A stretch of DNA of 46,511 bases from Bacillus sp. Xin1 (GCF_013314535.1 NZ_JABUAE010000035.1:1-46511), one strand, 5' to 3'. Shown: positions 8,845 through 17,770, numbered from the stretch's first letter. Made by a program: numbers and translations. Notes: a model not told the origin generated them from the letters alone.

Positions 8845-8873
8845 TTTACACCACCTCAACTTTTAGTTAATAA
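8845..8873 (+). promoter_or_regulatory. Candidate sigma-A promoter of Na/Pi gene
   Basis: TTTACA (8845-8850), 17-nt spacer, TAATAA (8868-8873), about 35 nt before the start codon. The -10 is weak. Confidence 0.4.
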
Positions 8874-8907
8874 TTACACCGTACATGAAATTTAAGGAGT
8901 GAAATGC

Positions 8908-10563
8908 GTGGAATTTAATGTTCAAGACATGATCTTCCAGTTTATTGGTGGATTAGGTATTTTCTTATTCGGGATTAAGTACATGGGAGACGGACTGCAA
9001 CAAGCAGCTGGTGATCGCCTCCGCGACATTCTCGATCGCTTTACAACTAACCCACTCATGGGCGTACTAGCAGGTATGTTAGTTACCGTACTCATTCAAT
9101 CTAGCTCAGGAACAACCGCTTTAACAGTTGGACTTGTAAGTGCTGGATTTATGACACTAAGACAAGCAATTGGTGTGATTATGGGTGCGAATATTGGTAC
9201 GACCGTTACAGCATTTATTATCGGAATTAAAATCGGAGAATATGCTCTTCCAATTATGGCAGTTGGGGCAATCTTACTATTCTTCTTTAAAAATAAAAAG
9301 GTCCAATCTCTTGGACAAGTCGTATTCGGATTTGGTATGTTATTCTTCGGTTTAGAATTAATGAGCACAGGTATGAAACCTCTGCGTTCTTTAGAATCAT
9401 TCCAAGAATTAACTGTTAGTATGAGTAACAGCCCAGTCCTAGGTGTTATCGTAGGTACAGTCTTTACATTAATTGTACAAAGCTCAAGTGCAACAATTGG
9501 GATCCTGCAAGAATTATTTGGCCAAGGTGCAATTGATTTAAAAGCTGCTCTACCTGTACTATTTGGTGATAATATTGGAACAACAATTACAGCTGTATTA
9601 GCAGCGATTGGTACTTCTATTGCAGCAAGACGAGCAGCGTTAGTACACGTTATCTTTAACATAGTTGGTACGATCATCTTTACAATTTTATTAGTACCAT
9701 TTACAAATTTAATTCAATATTTCCAAACATCATTAAACTTAAATCCAGAAATGACAATTGCTTTTGCACATGGAACATTTAATGTAACGAATGCGATTAT
9801 TCAGTTCCCATTCATTGCAGTTCTAGCATGGATTGTAACAAAAATTATTCGCGGAGAAGATGCTGCTATTGACTTTAAACCGCAGCACTTAAATCCAATT
9901 TTTATCGAACAATCTCCTGCCATCGCCTTAACAGAGGCACAAAAAGAAATTATTCGTATGGCAGAATTCTCATTACACGGACTAAAAGAAGCAACTCTAT
10001 TTTTAAATACAAAAGACAAGAAACATGCTAATATGGCAGCTCAATTAGAAGGCGCTATTAACAATTTAGATAGAAAAATTACCGATTATTTAGTATTACT
10101 TTCTGAAAAACCACTTTCACCAATGGATTCAGAAAAACATTCTGTCTTAGCATCTGTTGTCGGTGATATTGAGCGAGTTGGAGACCATGTAGAAAATGTT
10201 GTGGAGCTTGTTGACTCCCAAATTTCTAATCGCGTCACACTATCGGATGAAGCAATGGCAGAACTAAACGAAATGCTTGAACTAACAACTTCAACATTGC
10301 AAGATGCAATTAATGCTTTAACAAACTTTGATATTGAACTTGCACAAACAGTCATTACAAAAGAACGTAAAATTGATCAAATGGAACGTGTATTACGTAA
10401 ACGCCACGTACTACGCCTAAATGAACGTAGTTGCTCAGGTGATGCAAGTATTATTTATGTTGATATGGTAAGCAACTTAGAGCGTATCGGTGATCACGCT
10501 GTAAATATTGCAGATGGCGTTCTAGGAGCACAAGGAAAATTCGCTTTAAAACAAACACTATAA
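8908..10563 (+). CDS. Na/Pi cotransporter family protein with PhoU domain
   Basis: 551-aa membrane protein. Two inverted Na/Pi-cotransporter repeats each carry the family QSSS motif ('QSSSGTTALTVG' and 'QSSSATIGIL'), followed after about residue 335 by a cytoplasmic PhoU-like helical domain ('RVGDHVENVVE', 'ERIGDHAVNIADG'). Known relatives move phosphate with sodium, in either direction. The GTG at 8908 is chosen since AAGGAG at 8894-8899 is 8 nt away; a GTG at 8899 overlaps the ribosome site. It is a single-gene unit with its own terminator. Confidence 0.9.
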   Translation: MEFNVQDMIFQFIGGLGIFLFGIKYMGDGLQQAAGDRLRDILDRFTTNPLMGVLAGMLVTVLIQSSSGTTALTVGLVSAGFMTLRQAIGVIMGANIGTTVTAFIIGIKIGEYALPIMAVGAILLFFFKNKKVQSLGQVVFGFGMLFFGLELMSTGMKPLRSLESFQELTVSMSNSPVLGVIVGTVFTLIVQSSSATIGILQELFGQGAIDLKAALPVLFGDNIGTTITAVLAAIGTSIAARRAALVHVIFNIVGTIIFTILLVPFTNLIQYFQTSLNLNPEMTIAFAHGTFNVTNAIIQFPFIAVLAWIVTKIIRGEDAAIDFKPQHLNPIFIEQSPAIALTEAQKEIIRMAEFSLHGLKEATLFLNTKDKKHANMAAQLEGAINNLDRKITDYLVLLSEKPLSPMDSEKHSVLASVVGDIERVGDHVENVVELVDSQISNRVTLSDEAMAELNEMLELTTSTLQDAINALTNFDIELAQTVITKERKIDQMERVLRKRHVLRLNERSCSGDASIIYVDMVSNLERIGDHAVNIADGVLGAQGKFALKQTL

Positions 10564-10568
10564 TACAA

Positions 10569-10598
10569 AAAAGACGATCTTGATAAGATCGTCTTTTT
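10569..10598 (+). terminator. Terminator of the Na/Pi gene
   Basis: 11-bp stem AAGACGATCTT/AAGATCGTCTT with a 3-nt loop and T-run; A-run on the left makes it bidirectional. Confidence 0.88.
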
Positions 10599-10624
10599 CT
10601 ATATCATGTCTTATACATACGATA

Positions 10625-11624
10625 CTATAATACCTTCACAATCGTTCTTCCCTTTAACTTCCCTTGCAATATAAGTTCAAATTTATCATGTAATTCTTCT
10701 AATGTGCATTCTGCCGTATAAGGTAATAAGTCTAAATTCTTCCACTCATCCCCTAACATTGACCAAATCTGCTTTCTTACTATCATTGGACATTGTACAG
10801 AATCTATTCCTAACAGATTAATACCACGCAGGATAAATGGATATACAGACGTTTTAAATTCATGTCCTACAACGTTCCCACACGTCGTTACACTTCCACC
10901 ATATTGAACTACTTTTAAAGCAGTTGCTAACGTACTTCCACCAACTGTATCAATCACACCAGCATATATTCCTTTTAACATTGGTTTTCCCGATTGATCA
11001 TTTATTTCATCGCGATGAAATAATCTCTTTTGCACCTAAATGAAGTAACATTTCTTTCTCTTCCGTTTTTCCAGTCGCAGCTACGACATCATATCCTAAC
11101 CTTGCTAAAATACTAACTGCAACACTTCCAACTCCACCTGTTGCTCCTGTAACAAGAATTCTTCCCATGTCAGGTGTAATTCCTGCTGTAATTAATTTGT
11201 GTACAGACAAAGCAGCTGTAAAACCTGCTGTTCCATACATCATACTTTCTTTCAACGATAGCCCTACTGGTAACGGAACAACCCATGATGCAGGGACGCG
11301 AATATATTGACCAAATCCACCAGAGGTATTCATTCCTAAATCATATCCGGTTACAATTACTTGATCCCCTGTTTTAAAAGAAGGATTTTGACTACTAATC
11401 ACTTCTCCCGCTGCATCAATTCCAGGAGTATGTGGGTATTTTCTTGTCACGCCTCTATTCCCAGTAGCTGAAAGGGCATCTTTATAATTCAGCGAAGAAT
11501 AATGAACACGTATTAACACTTCCCCTTCAGGCAAATCTGTTATATCCCTCTCAACAAAAGTTCTTTCAAATTGATTTTCTGCCTTCTCATTTACAAAAAT
11601 TGCTCGAAACGATGTATGATTCAT
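10625..11624 (-). pseudogene. Frameshifted YhdH/acryloyl-CoA reductase family oxidoreductase
   Basis: A zinc-free MDR-family quinone-oxidoreductase-like protein of about 330 aa is split into two frames. The N-terminal part (11624 to about 11013) has the GroES-like fold ('HYSSLNYKDALSATG', 'PHTPGIDAAGEV') and the NADP site 'GATGGVGSVAVS'. The C-terminal part (about 11020 to 10625) continues with 'GVIDTVGGSTLATALK' in another frame. The break is near 11015-11018: minus strand ATT TCAT CGC GAT, where removing one base restores the frame through 'KEIIS/RDEINDQSG'. The start at 11624 follows AAGGAG. It could be a recent mutation or a sequencing error. Confidence 0.8.
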
Positions 11625-11910
11625 TATGCCTATCTCCTTTACTCCTAACAAGCAGTCTTTTTACTTCATTATATTAAATTTATAGAAAGTTATATAATCG
11701 CCCTTTTGAACATATTTCAACAAATTATACTTGTTCTATCGTTTAAACCCCTAAAATTCGCTTTACAAAGAGTCGAAAAATCTGACTTTTTGTAAAATAA
11801 ATTGAACTTTTGCGAAATGTAAATGATTTGTAATGTTCTTTTTCGCCAAATTTCATTATAATTAGGTGATATGAGTGTCGTATTTCAATCCAAATGAAGG
11901 AGTATATGAA

Positions 11911-13176
11911 ATGGATCAAATCCCATCTTGGCAAAAAAATATACGAAATAATACGCAAAAAGGAAAGAAAAAAACAAAAATTATCATAAGTGCCCTTTTA
12001 TTATTTTTAATAATAGGAGGCGGTTATACTTGGTTTTTAGTAAATAAAGCATCCTCTGCTGTTCGAAATGCCGCTCACGATTTAGCACGCGGTGATAAAT
12101 CAGATTTACGTGATAAAGCTGTTAAACCTATTACAAATAATGTATCCGTATTAATAATGGGCGTTGACGAAAGTGATGTACGTGGTAAAGAATACGGTGA
12201 TGCCATAAGAACAGATGCAATGTTACTTGCAACTTTTAATAAAGATAGCAAAACTGTAAAACTTTTAAGTATCCCTCGCGATACATATACTTATATCCCA
12301 ATAGAAAAGAAAAAAGATAAGATTACACATGCACATGCATATGGCTCTGCAAAAAATGGAAAAGATGGTGGACCTCAAGCAAGTATTGATACAGTAGAAA
12401 AATTACTCAATGTACCTGTTGATTACTTTGTAAAATTCAACTTTAAATCATTTATGAAAATTGTTGATGATTTAGGTGGTATTGAAGTAGATGTACCTGT
12501 TGAATTTACAGAGCAAGATAGCAACGATAATCCAGGTGCAATCCACTTGAAAAAAGGCGTTCAAAAATTAAATGGTGAAGAAGCTCTTGCTCTTGCTAGA
12601 ACACGTCATATTGACAGCGATGCAATGCGTGGGCAACGTCAACAACTTGTTATTGAAGCCATTCTGAAAAAACTAACAAGCGTTGATTCTGTAACAAAAG
12701 TAGGAAATATTATTGATGACATTAACGGACAATTTGTTACAAACTTAACATTCGATGATATGCTATCATTCTATAAATACGGTGTAGATTCTTCACTTGA
12801 AAAATTACAACTCAATGGTTCAGACTGCTACATGGCAAAAGGTGACGATACATGTAGTCGTTCTGCTGGAGATGGACGAACATATTACTACAAACCAGAT
12901 TCAAAAGAACTAACAGATTTAACAAATCAACTTCGCACTCACCTTGGATTACCGGAGTATAAGAAAGTTAATTCTAGCGATAAAGAAGACAAAAAGAAAA
13001 CGAAAGATACAAATAGCAGTAACGATGAAGACACAGACACAAATATAGAAACTACATCGGATGAAAACACCAAAAATACAAAACACAATACCGATCATCA
13101 GCAAAGTTCTACTAACAAAAAAAATAACAACAACGATGAAGACACAGATACAGAAGCTACATCGAATGAGAATTAA
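11911..13176 (+). CDS. LytR-CpsA-Psr (LCP) family protein
   Basis: Membrane-anchored ligase of the LCP family, which joins wall teichoic acid or other glycopolymers from undecaprenyl-phosphate carriers to peptidoglycan. 421 aa: short cytoplasmic N-terminus, one membrane helix (about 27-47), then the LCP domain with 'SVLIMGVDE', 'IRTDAMLLATFN', 'LLSIPRDTYTYIP' (catalytic arginine context) and 'EALALARTRHIDSDAMRG'. A low-complexity tail of about 70 K/D/N/T-rich residues contains a duplicated NDEDTDT segment. Start at 11911 follows AAGGAG with 8-nt spacing; an earlier in-frame start overlaps that site. Confidence 0.88.
   Translation: MDQIPSWQKNIRNNTQKGKKKTKIIISALLLFLIIGGGYTWFLVNKASSAVRNAAHDLARGDKSDLRDKAVKPITNNVSVLIMGVDESDVRGKEYGDAIRTDAMLLATFNKDSKTVKLLSIPRDTYTYIPIEKKKDKITHAHAYGSAKNGKDGGPQASIDTVEKLLNVPVDYFVKFNFKSFMKIVDDLGGIEVDVPVEFTEQDSNDNPGAIHLKKGVQKLNGEEALALARTRHIDSDAMRGQRQQLVIEAILKKLTSVDSVTKVGNIIDDINGQFVTNLTFDDMLSFYKYGVDSSLEKLQLNGSDCYMAKGDDTCSRSAGDGRTYYYKPDSKELTDLTNQLRTHLGLPEYKKVNSSDKEDKKKTKDTNSSNDEDTDTNIETTSDENTKNTKHNTDHQQSSTNKKNNNNDEDTDTEATSNEN
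13021..13173 (+). repeat. Two imperfect direct repeats in the LCP tail
   Basis: Segments beginning at 13021 and 13132 both start AACGATGAAGACACAGA and run for about 42-48 bp, encoding NDEDTDT...TS(D/N)EN. They sit at the extreme C-terminus of the LCP gene and point to a length-variable tail. Confidence 0.7.
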
Positions 13177-13220
13177 TAAGAAACCCAGCTCTATGGAAGT
13201 AGAGCTGGGTTTCTTATTAA
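13173..13220. terminator. Terminator after the LCP gene
   Basis: Perfect 20-bp stem (arms 13173-13192 and 13201-13220, core AAACCCAGCTCT) with 8-nt loop; it includes the LCP stop codon. Confidence 0.85.
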
Positions 13221-13349
13221 TTCTAACCTTTTATCCGTGAATAACTTCTAAAAATATTAAAAATTCTAACTTTTCAACTATCAATTCCCCTATCTTTAAA
13301 TTATAATAAGGGATAGATGTATATTCCAATTAACAGGGGGCAAAAACAT

Positions 13350-13790
13350 ATGAAAGCCGCAGTAAAACATAACGTTTCAGACTTTAAAGATTACCTAAAA
13401 TCCAATGAAATACATATGGAAGAAAACATAGATGAAAATGATGGTTCCGTATTTTTTTCAGTAAACTTAGAAACAGAGAGCGGTGCAAAAGTTCGTCTTA
13501 TCGCTGCCTTTCATAACGAGCATCCTACTGTCGATATATATTGCTTCAATGTCGCTCAAGTTCATGATGCAGCTAAGAAAAGCGATTTATTGCATGTAAT
13601 CAACGAGCTAAATACAGCATATCGATTCGCAAAATTCACAATTAGTAAAAATGATTCAATCGACATTTCAACGTCCCTTGTATTTACAGAACCATACTTT
13701 AACCCTGCTCTTGTATTTGAACATACGAGACTATTATATAAAGCTGCAAATGATGAATATGAAAATTTGATGAAGCTTATTTGGGCTTAA
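13350..13790 (+). CDS. YbjN-like domain protein
   Basis: 146-aa soluble protein with the alternating strand/helix pattern of YbjN/type III chaperone-like proteins: 'FFSVNLETESGAKVRLIAAF', then 'LLHVINELNTAYRFAKFTI' and 'ISTSLVFTEPYFNPALVFE'. The family is linked to stress and regulation in other bacteria but has no defined biochemical role. The ATG at 13350 follows AGGGGG; an earlier ATG eleven codons upstream has no ribosome site. It is a monocistronic unit with its own terminator. Confidence 0.6.
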   Translation: MKAAVKHNVSDFKDYLKSNEIHMEENIDENDGSVFFSVNLETESGAKVRLIAAFHNEHPTVDIYCFNVAQVHDAAKKSDLLHVINELNTAYRFAKFTISKNDSIDISTSLVFTEPYFNPALVFEHTRLLYKAANDEYENLMKLIWA

Positions 13791-13794
13791 TCAT

Positions 13795-13835
13795 TGAACG
13801 CCACTGGGTCTCCAGTGGCGTTCATCATTTTTTCT
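13795..13835 (+). terminator. Terminator after YbjN-like gene
   Basis: 13-bp stem TGAACGCCACTGG/CCAGTGGCGTTCA, 4-nt loop, followed by a T-rich tract. Confidence 0.88.
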
Positions 13836-13854
13836 TAAGGAATCTATTTATTTA

Positions 13855-14334
13855 TTAAATAAATAGATTCACATTTCCATCAGAAGCATCTGCTAAATAA
13901 GCTGCCACGCCAGCAAACTCGGCATCTTCCATAATCTCTTCTTGTTTTAAGCCCAATAAATCAAACGTCATTTGACAAGCTACAAGCTTAACACCTTGTT
14001 CTTTTGCCATATCAATTAAATCTGGAAGTGGCATAGCATTATGCTTTTTTATAACGTGCTTGATCATTTTAGGGCCCATGCCAGCAAAATTCATTTTGGA
14101 TAATCCCATCTGATTTGCTCCGCGAGGCATCATCTTTCCAAACATTCTCTCTAAGAAATTTTTCTTTACTTGCACATGTTCATCTTTCCTGAGTGCATTT
14201 AACCCCCAAAACGTATGAAAAATCGTCACTTCTTGATCATACGCTGCTGCACCATTCGCAATAATATAAGCTGCCATCGCCTTATCATAATCTCCGCTAA
14301 ATAAGACAATTGTTGTTTTCTTCTGATTCTCCAT
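13855..14334 (-). CDS. DsrE/DsrF-like sulfurtransferase-associated protein
   Basis: 159-aa DsrE2-type protein. Opening strand 'TTIVLFSGDYDKAMAAYIIA' fits the DsrE fold, and the conserved cysteine is in 'KLVACQMTFDLLGL' near residue 120. DsrE-family proteins pass persulfide sulfur between rhodanese and TusA carriers; those partners lie just upstream. It has its own CstR-type palindrome (14353-14370) and a ribosome site AGGGA, so it is induced with the cluster although transcribed separately. Confidence 0.85.
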   Translation of the reverse strand: MENQKKTTIVLFSGDYDKAMAAYIIANGAAAYDQEVTIFHTFWGLNALRKDEHVQVKKNFLERMFGKMMPRGANQMGLSKMNFAGMGPKMIKHVIKKHNAMPLPDLIDMAKEQGVKLVACQMTFDLLGLKQEEIMEDAEFAGVAAYLADASDGNVNLFI

Positions 14335-14352
14335 GCTAATTCCCTGCCTCTA

Positions 14353-14370
14353 TATACCTATATGGGTATT
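14353..14370 (-). promoter_or_regulatory. CstR-type operator 1 (dsrE-like gene)
   Basis: TATACC-TATATG-GGTATT, near-palindrome 19 nt upstream of the DsrE-like start. It matches three other sites in the cluster at 15573, 15987 and 17753. Confidence 0.75.
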
Positions 14371-14419
14371 ATAAAAAATGTAAAATATCCTTTATTAAAG
14401 AACTCTTCATCGTACGATG

Positions 14420-14716
14420 TTATTCTGTTTCACCCTCCCAATCTAACATACCGCTAGTCATATTTATAACCTTAAAACCATTGCTTTCTAAAAACTGAGC
14501 AGCTCGTGAACTTCTCCCACCAGAGCGACATACCATAATATATTCTTTGTTTTTATCTAATTCATGCATGCGAAATTCTAATAACCCAAGCGGAATATGA
14601 AGAGCTCCTGGAATTTTCCCTTCCTCTACTTCTTCTACTTCACGAACGTCAATTATATTTAATACTTCATGATTCATAAATTTATTTTCTAATTCTTTAG
14701 CTGTCATTTCTTTCAT
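14420..14716 (-). CDS. Rhodanese domain protein, cytoplasmic
   Basis: 98-aa single-domain rhodanese. Active-site loop 'CRSGGRSSRA' at about residues 63-72 contains the catalytic cysteine that carries persulfide sulfur. 'LNIIDVREVEEVEEGKIPGA' is the N-terminal substrate-side block. It is the last gene of the tusA-rhodanese-rhodanese unit, with AAGGAGG before the ATG and 14 nt after the preceding gene. Confidence 0.9.
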   Translation of the reverse strand: MKEMTAKELENKFMNHEVLNIIDVREVEEVEEGKIPGALHIPLGLLEFRMHELDKNKEYIMVCRSGGRSSRAAQFLESNGFKVINMTSGMLDWEGETE

Positions 14717-14730
14717 TTGTCATTTCCTCC

Positions 14731-15099
14731 TTAATTCCAAGCATTCATACCGCCCGAAACATTCGTAATATGTTGAAATCCTAATTTTTTCAGCACTTTT
14801 ACTGCGCGTTTACTTCTCATTCCACTTTGGCAAATCACAATTACTTCTTTACTTTTATCTAACTGATTCGCTTTTTGCACTAACTCATTTAATGGGATAT
14901 TTCGGAATCCTTGAATGTGATTCCCTCTAAATTCACCTTGTGTGCGAACATCAATGAATTGTTTATTCTTTTTATGAAGTAAATCTTTTAGCTCTTTCCC
15001 ACTTATATTTTTAACTCCCTTAATCGGTAAAAAGCGAGAAATAATAAGCCAAGCAACAAGTATAGCTAAAACAATATTGAATACTACAGTTACGCTCAT
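14731..15099 (-). CDS. Rhodanese domain protein, membrane-anchored
   Basis: 122 aa. An N-terminal membrane helix (about residues 4-23, 'VFNIVLAILVAWLII') is followed by a rhodanese domain with the active loop 'CQSGMRSKRA' and 'FIDVRTQGEFRGNHI'. Its anchoring suggests sulfur handling at the membrane. The second gene of the unit, between tusA-like and the soluble rhodanese. The R-rich loop is typical of thiosulfate or persulfide acceptors. Confidence 0.9.
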   Translation of the reverse strand: MSVTVVFNIVLAILVAWLIISRFLPIKGVKNISGKELKDLLHKKNKQFIDVRTQGEFRGNHIQGFRNIPLNELVQKANQLDKSKEVIVICQSGMRSKRAVKVLKKLGFQHITNVSGGMNAWN

Positions 15100-15146
15100 C
15101 CATCATCTCCTCCAATCCTTTTCTATGCAATTAGTCTCTTATTTTT

Positions 15147-15374
15147 TTACGCCTTTTTAATCCAGAACTTCAGCACACCGTTTTCTTCCACATGTTGTAA
15201 TACTTCATGTCCGCCTTTTTTTGACCAAGCTGGAATATCTTTTATCGCGCCTTTATCAGTTAAGTGAACCTCTAGCACTTCTCCAGATTGTAAAGCTTCC
15301 ATAGCTTTTTTTGTTCTTACGATTGGCATTGGGCATGCTAAGCTTGTTACATCTAATACTTGTTTTGCATTCAT
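15147..15374 (-). CDS. TusA-family sulfur carrier protein
   Basis: 75-aa TusA/SirA-like protein. The hallmark CPMP motif is in 'DVTSLACPMPIVRTKKAM' (Cys at residue 14), where the cysteine carries persulfide sulfur. Start ATG preceded by GGAGG with 8-nt spacing. First gene of the three-gene sulfur unit behind CstR-type operator 2. In S. aureus a TusA-rhodanese fusion (CstA) lies under CstR; here the pieces are separate genes. Confidence 0.92.
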   Translation of the reverse strand: MNAKQVLDVTSLACPMPIVRTKKAMEALQSGEVLEVHLTDKGAIKDIPAWSKKGGHEVLQHVEENGVLKFWIKKA

Positions 15375-15572
15375 GTTCTATACCTCCATCTGTTTCTTCT
15401 ATTTTTCAATCCATACACTCTACTTCATTACGAACACCTAAAATAAAAGTTTCTCAGCAACATCTTTTGCTTATAATGATAGGGCACCACTCCATTACCC
15501 CATACGGTATATTTTCATTTAAAAAAATTTAACATCCTATGTTCTAACTCCAATTGTTTCCTAAAGAATCTA

Positions 15573-15590
15573 TATACCTACATGGGTATA
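15573..15590 (-). promoter_or_regulatory. CstR-type operator 2 (tusA unit)
   Basis: TATACC-TACATG-GGTATA between the cstR-like gene and the tusA-like gene, about 200 nt upstream of the tusA start, so a long leader or a second promoter is possible. Confidence 0.8.
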
Positions 15591-15632
15591 AAATAGTGTT
15601 TTAAAAATCTGTCAACACATTCGTTTGACAGA

Positions 15633-15896
15633 TTATCTACTTTTCACAAGTAATTGTACAGCCTCTTTAATTAGATCTTCATTGGATGTATCACCTTTTG
15701 CAAATTGTTCTCGCAAACATTTTTCCAAATTTGTTCCGACAATTAATCCAATTGCGCGATCCATAGCAGAACGTGACGCAGTTAATTGTGTAATTACCTC
15801 TTTACAATCTTTTTCTTCTTCAATCATTCGAAGAACACCACGAATTTGCCCTTCTATTCGCTTCAGCCTATTTTTAATATCTTGATTGTATTCCAA
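15633..15896 (-). CDS. cstR: CstR-type persulfide-sensing repressor (CsoR/RcnR family)
   Basis: 87-aa all-helical repressor with the CsoR/DUF156 opening 'KNRLKRIEGQIRGVLRMIEE'. Cysteines occur at positions 31 and 60, the pair that reacts with per- and polysulfides in S. aureus CstR. The histidine that follows in copper-sensing CsoR is absent: residue 56 is Asn. Copper sensing is therefore unlikely. It starts with TTG after GAGGTGAT and has its own palindrome upstream, suggesting autoregulation. All neighbours are sulfur-transfer genes. Confidence 0.88.
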   Translation of the reverse strand: MEYNQDIKNRLKRIEGQIRGVLRMIEEEKDCKEVITQLTASRSAMDRAIGLIVGTNLEKCLREQFAKGDTSNEDLIKEAVQLLVKSR

Positions 15897-15986
15897 TGCC
15901 CAATCACCTCAATATTTTCTAAAATATGCTTTATTTAAAGAAATACTTACTGTAGTAAGATTTTGATTCACCTTCACAAACCATCT

Positions 15987-16004
15987 TATACCCTTAAGGG
16001 TATT
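15987..16004 (-). promoter_or_regulatory. CstR-type operator 3 (cstR)
   Basis: TATACCCTTAAGGGTATT, a near-perfect palindrome between the CoA-disulfide reductase stop and the cstR-like start, placed for autoregulation. Confidence 0.8.
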
Positions 16005-16014
16005 TTGTAAAGCA

Positions 16015-17688
16015 CTATTTTACTTTATATACAATCCGGTCTGGCAAAGCCGTTGCATACAATTTAAAACCACCATCGACATTCTTCACCTTATACCCTT
16101 TTTCCATTAACATACGTGCAGCAACATAGCCCCTCATACCGAGCTGGCATGTCATATATATTTCTTCATTTACTGGAATTTCATCCAATCTTTCGCGTAA
16201 TTCATCTAATGGAATATTAACTGAACCCTTAATCATCCCTTGTTTTAACTCATTTGGTTCACGAACATCAATCAAATATCCACCATTTTGGACAATACGA
16301 TCAATCTCATGCCACTGCACTGTATCTACAAGCCCTTCAATTATATTACTTGCAGCATACCCCAACATGTTTACTGGATCTTTTGCAGAAGAATACGGCG
16401 GTGCGTATGCTAATTCCAAATCCGGTAAATCTAATGCCTTTAGCTTCGCTTTCATTGCCGTTGCAATGACATCAATTCGTTTATCTACACCGTCACGTCC
16501 AACAGCCTGCGCACCATAAATTTCTCCTGATTCTTTATTAAAAATCAATTTTAATAAAACAGGATGTGCATTTGGATAATAACCAGCATGAGAATTTGCC
16601 TGTACATGCACTACCTCATAGGGTATATTTAAACGCTGCAATACCTTTTCATTTACTCCTGTTGAAGCAACTGTTAATTCAAATACCTTCGCAATCGATG
16701 TTCCCATCGTTCCTTTGTATACAGACTCTGTATGCCCATGAATGATATCTGCTAACAGACGCCCTTGTCGATTTGCTGGCCATGCTAATGGAATCATTGT
16801 CTCTGTTTCTGTTACAAAATCTTTTACCTCAATCGCATCACCTATCGCATAAATAGATGAATCCGAAGTTTGTAGTTTTTCATTTACTTTAATTGTTCCT
16901 CTTACTCCAAGTTCTAACCCTGCTTCTTTTGCTAAACGACTCTCTGGCCCGACACCGATAGATAGAATAATCATATCTGTATTGATTTTCAAGCCACTTT
17001 TTAAGCGTACGACTGCCCCATCTTCTTCAAAAGCCTCTACTCCGTCTTCAAAAATAAGCTGAACGCCATGCTTTATCATATGTTCGTGTACATATGCGGC
17101 CATTTCATAATCAATTGGTGGCATGACTTGATTATTCATCTCAACAAGCGTCACATCTATTCCTTTTTCTCTCAAATTTTCTGCCATTTCAACTCCAATA
17201 AATCCTCCGCCAATGACAGTCGCATGGCGTGGTTTCTTCTCATCAATATACTCTTTAATACGATCTGTATCTGGTACATTCCGTAATGTAAACAATGCCT
17301 TTGCTGTTTCAATTCCTGGAATAGGCGGCACAATTGGTTTTGATCCTGGTGAAAGAATTAAAACATCATAAGATTCTTCGTATGTTTCATTTGTCATTAC
17401 ATTTTTCACAATAATTGTTTTTTCTTCTTTATTAATCTTTATCACTTCACTTAATACACGTATATCTAAATTAAAACGCTTTGACATCTTTTCAACGGTT
17501 TGCACTAATAGTTTCTGTCTTTCTTGAATTACACCGCCAATGTAATACGGTAATCCGCAGTTTGCAAAAGAAATATATTCCCCTCGCTCAAACATAATAA
17601 TTTCATCCTCTTCGCTTAAACGACGAAGACGTGCTGCTACTGATGCTCCGCCGGCAACTCCACCGACTACGATGATTTTTTTACTCAT
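16015..17688 (-). CDS. CoA-disulfide reductase with rhodanese domain (CoADR-RHD)
   Basis: 557-aa FAD/NAD(P)H flavoprotein. FAD site 'GGVAGGASVAARLRR' at the N-terminus, single redox cysteine Cys44 in 'SFANCGLPYY', a second dinucleotide motif 'ATVIGGGFIGVEMAE', and a C-terminal rhodanese domain (about 460-557) with Cys514 in 'TCQLGMRGY'. The B. anthracis enzyme of this type reduces CoA disulfide and probably CoA- or protein-bound persulfides. It is controlled with the sulfur cluster by operator 4. Start ATG follows GGAGG. Confidence 0.93.
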   Translation of the reverse strand: MSKKIIVVGGVAGGASVAARLRRLSEEDEIIMFERGEYISFANCGLPYYIGGVIQERQKLLVQTVEKMSKRFNLDIRVLSEVIKINKEEKTIIVKNVMTNETYEESYDVLILSPGSKPIVPPIPGIETAKALFTLRNVPDTDRIKEYIDEKKPRHATVIGGGFIGVEMAENLREKGIDVTLVEMNNQVMPPIDYEMAAYVHEHMIKHGVQLIFEDGVEAFEEDGAVVRLKSGLKINTDMIILSIGVGPESRLAKEAGLELGVRGTIKVNEKLQTSDSSIYAIGDAIEVKDFVTETETMIPLAWPANRQGRLLADIIHGHTESVYKGTMGTSIAKVFELTVASTGVNEKVLQRLNIPYEVVHVQANSHAGYYPNAHPVLLKLIFNKESGEIYGAQAVGRDGVDKRIDVIATAMKAKLKALDLPDLELAYAPPYSSAKDPVNMLGYAASNIIEGLVDTVQWHEIDRIVQNGGYLIDVREPNELKQGMIKGSVNIPLDELRERLDEIPVNEEIYMTCQLGMRGYVAARMLMEKGYKVKNVDGGFKLYATALPDRIVYKVK

Positions 17689-17752
17689 ATTTCCCTAACC
17701 TCCACAACTATTTTTGATTACTGCTACGGATATATATAAACTCCAAATTACA

Positions 17753-17770
17753 TATACCCGTATAGGTATA
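17753..17770 (-). promoter_or_regulatory. CstR-type operator 4 (CoADR-RHD)
   Basis: TATACC-CGTATA-GGTATA, 65 nt upstream of the reductase start. Same 18-bp layout as the other three sites. Confidence 0.8.

Noticed and set aside
15633-15896. CsoR-type copper repressor
   Set aside because: The copper-ligand histidine is absent and surrounding genes handle sulfur, not copper.
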